A stretch of DNA of 64,000 bases, from assembly GCA_964542475.1 (NCBI GenBank), contig CAZIUL010000007.1, positions 62,001 through 126,000 on the forward strand. The letters run 5' to 3'. Source of the DNA: CAZIUL01 sp964542475. GTDB taxonomy: Bacteria > Planctomycetota > B15-G4 > CAYZWU01. Positions 1 through 11,597 of the stretch are shown piece by piece; the first letter of the stretch is position 1, and the number at the start of each line of letters is the position of its first letter. The translations under genes were made by a program, and so were the position numbers. The notes beneath the pieces were generated by a model. That model ran no database searches. It was not told the origin of the DNA and saw only the letters and a list, made by a program, of their open reading frames with translations.

Positions 1-1077
1 GGTCGAGGCGTTGCATAGCTCCCACTGGTACGCCTCGCCCTCTGCGGAAGCTTTACGGTGACTGCCTCCGTAGTTGAATGCAAAAGCGATCTCCTCCGCC
101 TCGCTTTTCAAGTAGCTCTCGAGAGCTGATGGAAAAGAGGATGAAAGGTAGTATGTATAGACCAGCTCCTGGCCGTAGCTGTGAAAGTCCATGGTCTTGG
201 CAAACCTTCGTTCCTGGGCGAGCGCGACTTCGGTCTTAGTCTCCTGCTCAGAGTTGGGATACGGGCCCTTGTAAATTATGCTGCTCGGATCGGTGCTGCC
301 CGAATAAGGCCCGTACCAGTTGAAGTCGTAGTTCCGGTTGAGGTCCACGCCGAAGTTTCCGCCCGCTTGCGGGCTTCTGTTCTTGCGCCACCACTCGTCA
401 TAATCGAAACAGTACTGGAAACCGTCCGGATTCCAGCAGCTCGCTATGTAGATCTGGTAGTTATCCACCCAGTTGGTAACGGCGGGGTCAGTGCCGTATA
501 ACGAGGTCAGGTTCTCTATGATCCAGAGCCCGTACTCGGCGGTTGTGACCTCGCGGGCGTGACGGTTCAAGGTCAAAAGTATGTTCGGCTCGTCTTCGTC
601 GACATGCACGTTGTCCGAGATCTTCATCACAAGAAGCTGCCTGTCCTCGTGCGTTGTTCCCACACCGTATTCAATCCCCGCATCGCTCAACAGGGCGATT
701 TCGGGGTGACCGGCCTGAAACCCGAGCAGCTCGGCCTTGTGCTCCAGCCAGTCCCTGTACCCGGCCGGAATACCCCGCGATCCTTTCCCGGATGAGCTTT
801 CCACAACTCTGAACTTCATGCCGCTCGAACGTAAACTGCTGACCTGCTGGGGTGTGGCAATAACCTCCACGAACCCGCCGGGTCCGTTCCTGCCAAGGAT
901 GTCAAAGCCGGATCGCTCCAGATCGTAGAGCAGAGCAACCGTGTCATCTTGGTAAACTTCCAAGCGGAAAAACTCTCTGTTCTGTGCAACAAGTGATGTG
1001 GTCATGAAGGAAAAAAGAATGGAAACCGACAACGCGACAAAGATCAGGCGGTTAGCGCGGCAATGGAAGCCTTTCAT
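1..1077 (-). CDS. secreted zinc carboxypeptidase, peptidase family M14 (partial, C-terminus outside window)
   Basis: Reading the minus strand from ATG at 1077 gives 359 open codons running off the window edge. Residues 1-31 form a signal peptide (basic start, hydrophobic core, ending LVAQ). Family M14 removes C-terminal amino acids using one zinc ion. The ligands are visible: H173 and E176 in RHAREVTTAE, and H299 in MDFHSYGQ. Between them, GVDLNRNYDFNW is typical of the carboxypeptidase T branch. Residues about 35-110 look like the usual propeptide. The start is supported by AAGGAG seven bases upstream. It is divergent from rsmG across about 165 bp that must hold both promoters. Probably an exported peptidase; the substrate side chain preference cannot be read from the visible part. 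Confidence 0.9.
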   Translation of the reverse strand, partial: MKGFHCRANRLIFVALSVSILFSFMTTSLVAQNREFFRLEVYQDDTVALLYDLERSGFDILGRNGPGGFVEVIATPQQVSSLRSSGMKFRVVESSSGKGSRGIPAGYRDWLEHKAELLGFQAGHPEIALLSDAGIEYGVGTTHEDRQLLVMKISDNVHVDEDEPNILLTLNRHAREVTTAEYGLWIIENLTSLYGTDPAVTNWVDNYQIYIASCWNPDGFQYCFDYDEWWRKNRSPQAGGNFGVDLNRNYDFNWYGPYSGSTDPSSIIYKGPYPNSEQETKTEVALAQERRFAKTMDFHSYGQELVYTYYLSSSFPSALESYLKSEAEEIAFAFNYGGSHRKASAEGEAYQWELCNAST

Positions 1078-1243
1078 GTGGAGGCTCCTTTCTTGATGAT
1101 CCGAACGAATGGAAACCGGCAATCATTGAAATAAAGACCTTATTCCTATACAGTTTACATGACTTTGCACTGTTTGGCAAGGTTTATATCCCGCAAGCGC
1201 ACTCTGATGCGGTGGAAAAAACATCGGAAAAATAAGGAAAAAG

Positions 1244-1921
1244 ATGTCTCTCCCGCCTTTTGACATGGAGGCTTTCACAAAGTCGCTTCGTTCGGCAGTG
1301 GAAGCGGCTTTCAGGCCGGTCAATCTTCCAGTCGACCGCGTGGAAAAGCTCGTACGGTTCGGGAGCATGCTTGCGCAGAGATCGGGCGAAATCAACCTGA
1401 CTCGGATTCTCGACCCGGAAGGGATGGCTGTCCGCCATTTCCTGGATTCATCCCATCTTCTGGCAGTGCTCAAAAAAACAACAGGCCCTGTGCTCGACAT
1501 GGGGACCGGGGGCGGAGTTCCCGGAGTCCCGCTGGCCATACTCAGGAACGATCTGAAGGTGATCATGATCGACGGCACTGACAAGAAGGTCCGCTTCGTG
1601 CGCGAAGTAATCGGGGAGCTCGGCCTTGATAACACAGAGGTTTTACACGCCAGGGCTGAGGAACATCTGAAAGGCCATACATATCAAACTGCGATCACAA
1701 GGGCCGCCGTGAAGCCGCAAACAATGTTCGAGCTTCTGGAAACAACAGGCCCCGCGGTGAAGCGCATTGTTTTCATGGAAGGAGCAAGGGGCAAGGAACA
1801 CGCGCGCGATGTCATCAAGCCGGCCCGAAGCGCGGGCTACGAATTCGGCATGGCAATGCCCTACCGCCTCCCCGGCCTTGACAAGGAGCGTTACCTTCTG
1901 TGCTTCGATCGCACCGATTGA
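1244..1921 (+). CDS. rsmG: 16S rRNA (guanine527-N7)-methyltransferase RsmG
   Basis: 225 residues, the normal RsmG (GidB) length. The SAM-binding loop VLDMGTGGGVPGVPLA lies at about residues 82-97, followed by the acidic strand end MIDGTDKKVRFV, both typical of RsmG. Upstream, the segment with SGEINLTRI matches the family pattern for the region before motif I. The enzyme methylates N7 of G527 in 16S rRNA in the cytoplasm; its loss gives low-level streptomycin resistance in other bacteria. AAGGA lies just before the ATG. The usual neighbours mnmG or parAB are not present here. It ends in UGA. Confidence 0.93.
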   Translation: MSLPPFDMEAFTKSLRSAVEAAFRPVNLPVDRVEKLVRFGSMLAQRSGEINLTRILDPEGMAVRHFLDSSHLLAVLKKTTGPVLDMGTGGGVPGVPLAILRNDLKVIMIDGTDKKVRFVREVIGELGLDNTEVLHARAEEHLKGHTYQTAITRAAVKPQTMFELLETTGPAVKRIVFMEGARGKEHARDVIKPARSAGYEFGMAMPYRLPGLDKERYLLCFDRTD

Positions 1922-1988
1922 TATGGCGAAGAAGCCGTTCCCAACAATCAACAACTGACAGTCTCAGCGGAACGAAAAGGACAACATA

Positions 1989-4265
1989 ATGACGCGTTCA
2001 AGATCGCCGTTTTTCATGCTCGCCTTTTTTGCGGTTTCCGCGCTCCTGTTTACAGGGCAGGCGCGGGCGCTGCCGCGCACTTCGTCACCTGACAGCTTCA
2101 AGAACGACGCGAAGAGTGCGACAGACAATGAAGAATGGCCGAAGCTCGAGGAGCTTTCCAGGGCGCGCATCAAAGAGGAGCCGGGAGACCACTCGGCAAT
2201 CGCATACCTGTCCTTTGCCCTGGCCGGACAAAAGAAGTTCGACGAGGCCGTTGCAGCGCTGGCTGATCTCGAAGAGGCGGGCTACTCTCCTACCCGAAAC
2301 CTACGCGGTGTGGGCAACCCCCTGAGCAAGATCGTCAACATCATCTACATGACCTGCTGGGCAAACTTCGACGCGGGCTACAATGTAAAGGCATGGTCCG
2401 CCCTGTTCAACCGCTTCGAGGAGCTGTCATCCATGTACACTGCGGCATCACGCCTTCTCATGGCTGCCTTGAAAACGGATGATAAAAAGGAAACCTCCCG
2501 CCTGGAAGCGTGGTTCGAAAAAATGCTGGAAAAGAACAAGAGCAATCCCGGGCTCACAGTCAGCTTGTACACCAACTTTGCGGAGGGGTACCTGAGAGCC
2601 GGCGTGGGAAAACCAAGGACGTTGGATCTGGCATCTATTAGCTACAACCTGGCCCGGGAGGATGTGGAGAAACAGTACGAAAACATTGAAGATCCGCTCG
2701 AGAGGCGCGAAAAGTGCGATGTGAACACGGATGACGAGTACCGGAACCTCGCCCTTGCCTGCAGCCTCTGCAACGTCTTCGACCCCCCTGAAAACCGCCT
2801 GGCGGAGCGCGAGCCCGAACCCGGTGCTGTTTTCGAGGACATCACGGCTGAGGCCGGCCTCGGCAGCATCCGCTCGGGAAGGGTGGCTGTGGCCGACTAC
2901 AACAGCGACGGATACCCTGATCTTTGCTTTTCCGGCCGCCTCTTCATGAACGACAAGGGAAATCGGTTCGTCGAAAAGACGAAGGAAGCCGGTATCAGCA
3001 AAACCGGCGCGGGCGCCCTTTTCTTCGATTTCGACAACGACAAGGATCTGGATCTTCTGATCTCGACACTCCCCCATCCCTACCTGTTTCGTAACGAGGG
3101 AAAAAAGGGAAAGTACACCTTCACCGAGGTCACCACCGAAGCCGGGCTGGAACAAATAACCATCGGCGCCACACCGGAAGGTGTTGCCGCCATGGACATT
3201 GACAACGACGGATGGCTCGATTTCTACATGGCCGCCTACGAAAATCCTTACCCCAAGGGGCACCCCGATGTGCTCGCGCTCAACAACGGCGACGGGACCT
3301 TTTCGGACGTGTCAAAGGACAGGGGCGTCCTGGAAGGCGATGTGCTCTGCGGCCGGGGAGTGACCTGCTCCGATTACGACCGCGACGGTGATGTGGACAT
3401 CCATGTTTCGAACTACCGACTCCACAGAAACTTTCTCTGGCAGAACAACGGCAGCGGTTCCTTTGTTGACATCGGGGAAAAAACCGGGCTTATGGGCACG
3501 AAACAGGGCGGTGCTTACGGCCACACGATCGGGTCATGCTGGGGCGACATCGACAACGACGGGAACATGGATCTTTTCTGCGCCAACCTGGCCCATCCGC
3601 GGTTCATCAACCAGGGTTTCTCGAACCTTTCTATGCTTTACGTGAACCAGGGCAGAGACGAAAAGTTCGCCTTCACCGAGGAGCGCCGCGACAGGGGGAT
3701 CCGTTTCCAGGAAACGCATTCCGATCCGGCCCTCATTGACTACGACAACGACGGCGATCTCGACCTTTACATCACAGCGATATACGAGGGCGCGCCTTCC
3801 TGTTTTTATCAGAACACGGGAGACGGTTTTTTCGAGCCGGTTACCTTCCGGTCAAGGTCAGTGGTCTTCAACGGCTGGGGCCAGGCATGGTTCGACATGG
3901 ATGACGACGGCGATCTCGACCACTTGATCGGGTCCGGTTCAGGAGTGGTCCTGCACAGGAACAAGGGCAACAACAACAAGTGGATCAAGGTCGAGCTCGT
4001 GGGCAAGAACCGGAACTACTTCGGCGTGGGCGCAAGGGTACAGGTAACGACCCCGGAAGGCCTGAGCATGGTCCGCGAGGCGCGCATCGGCAGGGGAACC
4101 CAGAGCCAGGACGATCCAATACTCCATTTCGGGCTCGGGCCCAACGCATCGTCGGCCCGGATTGAGGTGACATGGACTACCGGACACACCAAGGCGATGA
4201 ACAGCAAGGTCAACAAGACAGTGACCGTACGGCAGCGGAAGGATTATCCGAAAAGGAGGCAGTGA
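1989..4265 (+). CDS. secreted FG-GAP/VCBS repeat protein with TPR-like N-terminus and ASPIC/UnbV C-terminus
   Basis: 758 residues. A signal peptide covers about residues 1-27 (ALLFTGQARA). Residues about 35-260 are helical and TPR-like. About 275-650 holds at least seven FG-GAP blades with calcium-loop signatures such as VADYNSDGYPDL, FDFDNDKDLDLL, MDIDNDGWLDFY, YDRDGDVDIHV, DIDNDGNMDLF, YDNDGDLDLYI and MDDDGDLDHLI. The last about 90 residues match the ASPIC/UnbV (CRTAC1-like) domain. Such proteins form extracellular beta-propellers that bind calcium; the ligand is unknown. It starts 67 bp after rsmG on the same strand and may be co-transcribed. It ends in UGA, and the frame beyond does not continue the protein. 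Confidence 0.85.
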   Translation: MTRSRSPFFMLAFFAVSALLFTGQARALPRTSSPDSFKNDAKSATDNEEWPKLEELSRARIKEEPGDHSAIAYLSFALAGQKKFDEAVAALADLEEAGYSPTRNLRGVGNPLSKIVNIIYMTCWANFDAGYNVKAWSALFNRFEELSSMYTAASRLLMAALKTDDKKETSRLEAWFEKMLEKNKSNPGLTVSLYTNFAEGYLRAGVGKPRTLDLASISYNLAREDVEKQYENIEDPLERREKCDVNTDDEYRNLALACSLCNVFDPPENRLAEREPEPGAVFEDITAEAGLGSIRSGRVAVADYNSDGYPDLCFSGRLFMNDKGNRFVEKTKEAGISKTGAGALFFDFDNDKDLDLLISTLPHPYLFRNEGKKGKYTFTEVTTEAGLEQITIGATPEGVAAMDIDNDGWLDFYMAAYENPYPKGHPDVLALNNGDGTFSDVSKDRGVLEGDVLCGRGVTCSDYDRDGDVDIHVSNYRLHRNFLWQNNGSGSFVDIGEKTGLMGTKQGGAYGHTIGSCWGDIDNDGNMDLFCANLAHPRFINQGFSNLSMLYVNQGRDEKFAFTEERRDRGIRFQETHSDPALIDYDNDGDLDLYITAIYEGAPSCFYQNTGDGFFEPVTFRSRSVVFNGWGQAWFDMDDDGDLDHLIGSGSGVVLHRNKGNNNKWIKVELVGKNRNYFGVGARVQVTTPEGLSMVREARIGRGTQSQDDPILHFGLGPNASSARIEVTWTTGHTKAMNSKVNKTVTVRQRKDYPKRRQ

Positions 4266-4321
4266 ACAGGGTACGAGCGGTTATCCCGCCCGGATGAGTG
4301 TTCATTGTTCAGGGAAGATAA

Positions 4322-4401
4322 GAGGCGGCAACAGAGTGCCGCCCTCCAGTTGAAAGGACATGCGCCGGTTGAACAATGGAGGGCGCCGCTCCGTCGGCGC
4401 C
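4322..4401 (+). repeat. 88-bp-family palindromic repeat, one right half plus one left half
   Basis: 4322-4348 is the right arm of the 61-bp core (GGCGGCA hairpin ending GCCCTCCA). A 28-bp spacer with CCGGTTGAACAA follows, then the left arm from 4377 (TGGAGGGC, then GGCGCCG paired with CGGCGCC). The spacing fits the 88-89 bp period of the tandem copies elsewhere in the window. It lies between convergent genes. Confidence 0.85.
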
Positions 4402-4407
4402 GCATAC

Positions 4408-4472
4408 GCCTTTCTCGCACGCGTTCTCGATATGTAGGGGCAACCCCCTGTGTGTGGTTGCCCTCCCCCTAC
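4408..4472 (+). repeat. GTAGGGGCAACC repeat with inverted arms, overlapping the asnB stop codon
   Basis: GTAGGGGCAACC (4434-4445) is answered by GGTTGCCC followed by CCCCTAC (4456-4472), giving an inverted repeat. The segment 4408-4452 is nearly identical to the last codons and stop of the prolyl oligopeptidase gene (about 16500-16546). The asnB stop codon (minus strand) lies in the right arm. Confidence 0.75.
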
Positions 4473-6397
4473 TTGCCCTTCGCCGTGATTGCCCTTCCAT
4501 CGATGAACCGCTCGAACCAGAGCTCCAGCATCAGCAGCGCCCAGATCTGAAGGTGCAGGTTCTCGCGGCCGGATACGTGGCGGTCCAGGAGCCTGCGCAC
4601 CTCTTCCGTGCAAAAGAGGCCGCGCGATGCAGCAGCCTTGCCTGTCAGCGTATCGTACGCCATCTCCTTGAGCTCGCCCCTGAGCCAGGCGTCGATTGGC
4701 ACTCCGAAACCCATCTTGGGGCGGTCCAGGATCCCGCGGGGAAGAACGGATCGGAGCGCGTTTTTCAGGATATGCTTGCTTCTCATTCCCTTGAGCTTGA
4801 GCGTGGCCGGGATTCTCGCTGCGAACTCCATGAGTTCATGGTCGAGAAAGGGAGAGCGCCCCTCCAGCGAATGCGCCATGGTGGCGATGTCCACCTTGAC
4901 GAGAAGGTCGTAGGGAAGGTAGGTCCTGATGTCCACATCCAGCGTTCTTCCCAAAAAATCCGGGGCATCCGACTCACGGTACGCATCCCGCATAAGCCCC
5001 GCTTCGTCCAGCCCGCGCGTTTCAGCCCTGAAATCACCGGTGTAGAGCTTTTCTTTCAACCCCGGCCCGATGTAACAGAACCAGTTGAAGTTCCTCTGTT
5101 CCGGTGCAAGCGATGCCTGTCGCAAAAACCGTTTCATTCGCGAGAGCGTGCTCTTTCCGCTCCCTTCGGGCCCGGGAAGAAGCAGGCAGGCGCACCCGCA
5201 CAACAGGCGGAGAAGCGGCGCCGGAACAAAACCCAGCTTGTCCGCTGCCGCGTGCGCGCGGTACCGGTCGTAACCCGCGAAGCTCTCGTCCCCGCCGTCG
5301 CCGTTCAGCACAACCTTCACCTCTCTTGCAGCCAGCTCAGAAAGGTAAAAAGTCGGAATGCCGGACGAGTCGGCGAACGGCTCGTTGTAGTGCCACACGA
5401 GCTTGGGCAGGATCGCCGCTGCATCGGGCTTGACCGTCATCTCGACATGATCGGTCTCGAAAAGCGCCGCGACCTCCCTGGCATGCCTTGTCTCGTCGTA
5501 CCGCTTCTCCTCGAACCCGATGGAGAAGGTCTTCACCGCCCCCCCCATGCGCTGCCTCATCATCGCTACAACCGCGCTCGAATCCACGCCCCCGCTGAGA
5601 AAGGCACCAATCGGCACATCGCTGACCAGCCTGATGCGAACCGCTTCCTCGAGCTTCTCCCGGAGCGCGCCCGCGATCTCCTCTTCGCCTTCATCTCCGC
5701 CTACCGGAAGCGGTTCCGCGAACGAAAGCTTCCAGTATCGCCGCACCTCAAGACGCCCCGATTCGAACATGAGCCAGTGCCCCGCGGGCAGCTTCTTTAT
5801 GCCCGCAAAAGCGGTCCAGGGAGCGGGCACATACTGGTAAGAAAGGTAGTGGTGTATCGCTTCAGGATCAGGCTCGGGCTTTATTGAAGGATCCTTCAAA
5901 AGCGCCTTGATCTCCGATCCGAACAGAAGCTCCTTGCCGTCGAACGAGTAGACCAACGGTTTCTTGCCGATCCTGTCCCGGGCCGCGAAAAGCCTGTGTT
6001 TCGCTTCGTCGTACACAGCGAAAGCGAACATGCCCCTGAGACGATCCAGGCATCCGGGCCCGTGATCCTCGAAAAGGTGCAGAACCACTTCCGCATCGGT
6101 CCGTGACCTGAACCGGTGTCCCTTCTCCTCCAGCTCGACGCGCAGCTCGAGAAAGTTGTAGATCTCCCCGTTGAAAACAAGGTGAACCGTTCCGTCCTCG
6201 CTGCTGAGCGGCTGGCGCGCCCTGTCGCTCAGGTCGATGATGGAAAGCCTGGAGTGGCCAAGCCCGAACCCCGGCCCTGTGAGCGTGCCCATGTCATCAG
6301 GACCGCGATGGTCCAGAGTCTCAGCCATGGACCGCACCAGGCGCTCTTCAACAGGCGCTTCCCTGTCATTTGTGATCTTACCGCAGATGCCGCACAT
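4469..6397 (-). CDS. asnB: asparagine synthase (glutamine-hydrolysing)
   Basis: 642 residues. It begins MCGICGK, so Cys2 is exposed as the glutaminase nucleophile after Met removal. The N-terminal Ntn glutaminase has RLSIIDLS and FNGEIYNFLELR. The C-terminal synthetase has the ATP pyrophosphatase loop FLSGGVDSSAVVA. It makes asparagine from aspartate, ATP and glutamine. Many AsnB paralogues of this length sit in polysaccharide loci, so a modifying role is possible, but none is shown here. AAGGAG precedes the chosen ATG; the open frame extends far upstream in ileS antisense sequence and that extension is not coding. Divergent from ileS. The TAG stop is embedded in a repeat. Confidence 0.93.
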   Translation of the reverse strand: MCGICGKITNDREAPVEERLVRSMAETLDHRGPDDMGTLTGPGFGLGHSRLSIIDLSDRARQPLSSEDGTVHLVFNGEIYNFLELRVELEEKGHRFRSRTDAEVVLHLFEDHGPGCLDRLRGMFAFAVYDEAKHRLFAARDRIGKKPLVYSFDGKELLFGSEIKALLKDPSIKPEPDPEAIHHYLSYQYVPAPWTAFAGIKKLPAGHWLMFESGRLEVRRYWKLSFAEPLPVGGDEGEEEIAGALREKLEEAVRIRLVSDVPIGAFLSGGVDSSAVVAMMRQRMGGAVKTFSIGFEEKRYDETRHAREVAALFETDHVEMTVKPDAAAILPKLVWHYNEPFADSSGIPTFYLSELAAREVKVVLNGDGGDESFAGYDRYRAHAAADKLGFVPAPLLRLLCGCACLLLPGPEGSGKSTLSRMKRFLRQASLAPEQRNFNWFCYIGPGLKEKLYTGDFRAETRGLDEAGLMRDAYRESDAPDFLGRTLDVDIRTYLPYDLLVKVDIATMAHSLEGRSPFLDHELMEFAARIPATLKLKGMRSKHILKNALRSVLPRGILDRPKMGFGVPIDAWLRGELKEMAYDTLTGKAAASRGLFCTEEVRRLLDRHVSGRENLHLQIWALLMLELWFERFIDGRAITAKGK

Positions 6398-6634
6398 AAC
6401 GCTCCTTATCGGCAAAATGCGGGCCCATCCCCGCGCCTTTGCGCTGAAAGACACAAAATACAGATGCCAGGCACTTGAAAAAAGCCTTGAAAGATATAAG
6501 TTAATCCCTTTTGGACCGTTTCGCAACAGATCAGGATCAGTAACAGGGAGATGTGCTTCCTGTTTCCGTTCCAAGGCGGGCGTACACAAGGACCGGAAGT
6601 CGATCCGGTCGAGCCCCTCCGGGAGTACAGCTTT

Positions 6635-9790
<3,156 letters not shown>

Positions 9791-9859
9791 CCATGCGCGG
9801 TATTCCACAGGATTTTTAAAGAGCACGAGAGACTTTTCAACAAGACAGGAGGGTAAAAA

Positions 9860-11572
9860 GTGGACAAGATCGTTGAATGCGTGCCCAACTTCAGCGAGGG
9901 CAACGACCAGAGCGTCATCGAAGCCATAGCGGAATCGGTAAGAAGCGTTGACGGGGTTCTTCTCCTGGACATGGACCCGGGCAAGGCCACGAACCGAACA
10001 GTGGTGACCTTTGTGGGCGGCCCGGAAGGCGTGGTGGAAGCTGCGTTCAGGGCGATCAAGACCGCCGGCGAGCTCATAGACATGAGCGTGCAACAGGGCG
10101 CGCATCCGCGCCAGGGAGCAACGGATGTCTGTCCCTTCTGCCCTGTCAAGGGGGTCACCATGAAGGAGTGCGTTGAGCTAAGCTGGAAGCTAGGCAAAAG
10201 GGTGGGCGAAGAGCTTGGCATCCCGGTCTATCTTTACGAGCACTCGGCCACGAAGCCCGAAAGAAAGCTGCTGCCTGACATCCGCGTTGGCGAGTACGAG
10301 GCCCTGTCGAACAAGCTGGGAAAAGCGGAATGGAAGCCAGACTGCGGGCCGAACGAGTTCAACGACAAGGTAAAGCGAACCGGCGTCACGGTAATGGGAG
10401 CGCGTGAGTTCCTGATCGCGTACAACGTCAACCTGAACACCAGCGAAAAAAGGTACGCATCCGACCTTGCCCTAGAGATCCGCGAAACAGGCCGCATCAA
10501 GCGCAAGCCGGGGCCCACCCCGTTCTACCAGGACGGCGAGATTATTAAAAACGAGCACGGCAAGAAGGTCCGCAAAAACGGGATGTTCCAAAACGTCAAG
10601 GCGGTGGGCTGGTTCATCGACGAGTACGGCATCGCACAGGTCTCCATCAACCTGACAAACCTCGGCATTACCCCGGTCCACAAGGTCTTCGATGCCTGCG
10701 TCGAGCTGGCAGCAGCGAGGGGCATGCGAGTCACCGGCTCCGAAATAGTCGGGCTCGTTCCCCTGGATGCACTGCTTGAGGCAGGCAGGCATTACCTGAC
10801 CAAGCAGCACAGGTCCACGGGCGTTCCCGAGGAGGACCTGATTCACACCGCTGTAAAGTCGATGGGTCTGGACGACCTCGCGCCGTTCGATCCGAGCAAG
10901 AAGATCATCGAGTACCAGTTCAAACGTGTAAACCCTCTCACCGCGCTGACCGCGGCCGGTTTCACCCACGAGGTCAGCCGCGACTCCATGGCGCCGGGCG
11001 GGGGTTCGGTTGCAGCGCTGTCAGGCGCGCTGGCAGCCGCACTGGCAGGCATGGTGGGCAACCTCACGGCAGGCAAACGCGACATGATCGAGCAGTTCGA
11101 CGTGATGTCGAAGCTCGCGCAGGGTGCCCAAGCTGTCAAGGACAAGCTCCTTGAGGCTGTTGACAGAGACACCGACGCCTTCAACGAGATCATCACGGCC
11201 ATGCGCATGCCCAAGAAGAGCGCTGATGACAAGAAAGCCAGGGAACAGGCGATCGAGAAGGCCAACCAGGGTGCAGCCCAGGTTCCGCTCGACACCGCGG
11301 CACTCTGCCTGGAAGCCTTGGAGCTCGCAAACACCGCTGCTTTGAAAGGTAACCCGGCATCCGTCACCGACGCGGGCACTGCCGCACAGATGGCAAAAGC
11401 CGGGTTCGAAAGCGCTGTGTACAACGTGCGCATCAACCTGCACTCGGTGTCGGACGCCGTATTCGCGGAGAAGACCATGGACCGGGTCGCGACGCTCGCA
11501 TCCGAGTTCGAGAAGCTAATGAAATCCACAGCAGGACGGGTCGAGGATCTCCTGGAAAACCCGGCCTCCTGA
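9860..11572 (+). CDS. bifunctional glutamate formimidoyltransferase / formimidoyltetrahydrofolate cyclodeaminase
   Basis: 570 residues from a GTG start preceded by AGGAGGG. Residues 1 to about 330 are the formiminotransferase: IVECVPNFSEG start, and H82 in AHPRQGATDVCPF matches the catalytic histidine of the mammalian enzyme. Residues from about 370 are the cyclodeaminase (VSRDSMAPGGGSVAALSGAL). Together they move the formimino group from N-formiminoglutamate to tetrahydrofolate and then release ammonia to give 5,10-methenyl-THF, the last part of histidine degradation. The mammal-like fusion occurs in several bacterial phyla. No hut genes are adjacent. 26 bp before argS. Ends in UGA. Confidence 0.93.
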   Translation: MDKIVECVPNFSEGNDQSVIEAIAESVRSVDGVLLLDMDPGKATNRTVVTFVGGPEGVVEAAFRAIKTAGELIDMSVQQGAHPRQGATDVCPFCPVKGVTMKECVELSWKLGKRVGEELGIPVYLYEHSATKPERKLLPDIRVGEYEALSNKLGKAEWKPDCGPNEFNDKVKRTGVTVMGAREFLIAYNVNLNTSEKRYASDLALEIRETGRIKRKPGPTPFYQDGEIIKNEHGKKVRKNGMFQNVKAVGWFIDEYGIAQVSINLTNLGITPVHKVFDACVELAAARGMRVTGSEIVGLVPLDALLEAGRHYLTKQHRSTGVPEEDLIHTAVKSMGLDDLAPFDPSKKIIEYQFKRVNPLTALTAAGFTHEVSRDSMAPGGGSVAALSGALAAALAGMVGNLTAGKRDMIEQFDVMSKLAQGAQAVKDKLLEAVDRDTDAFNEIITAMRMPKKSADDKKAREQAIEKANQGAAQVPLDTAALCLEALELANTAALKGNPASVTDAGTAAQMAKAGFESAVYNVRINLHSVSDAVFAEKTMDRVATLASEFEKLMKSTAGRVEDLLENPAS

Positions 11573-11597
11573 AAAAACATTCGCAAGGCATGTTTCG

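Noticed and set aside
4376..5887. 503-codon plus-strand frame opposite asnB
   Set aside because: Composition is that of an antisense shadow in GC-rich coding DNA; no family, no ribosome site.
6470..6500. TTGAAA and TATAAG as an ileS promoter
   Set aside because: Only 14 bp separate the two hexamers, too short for a housekeeping promoter; not annotated.
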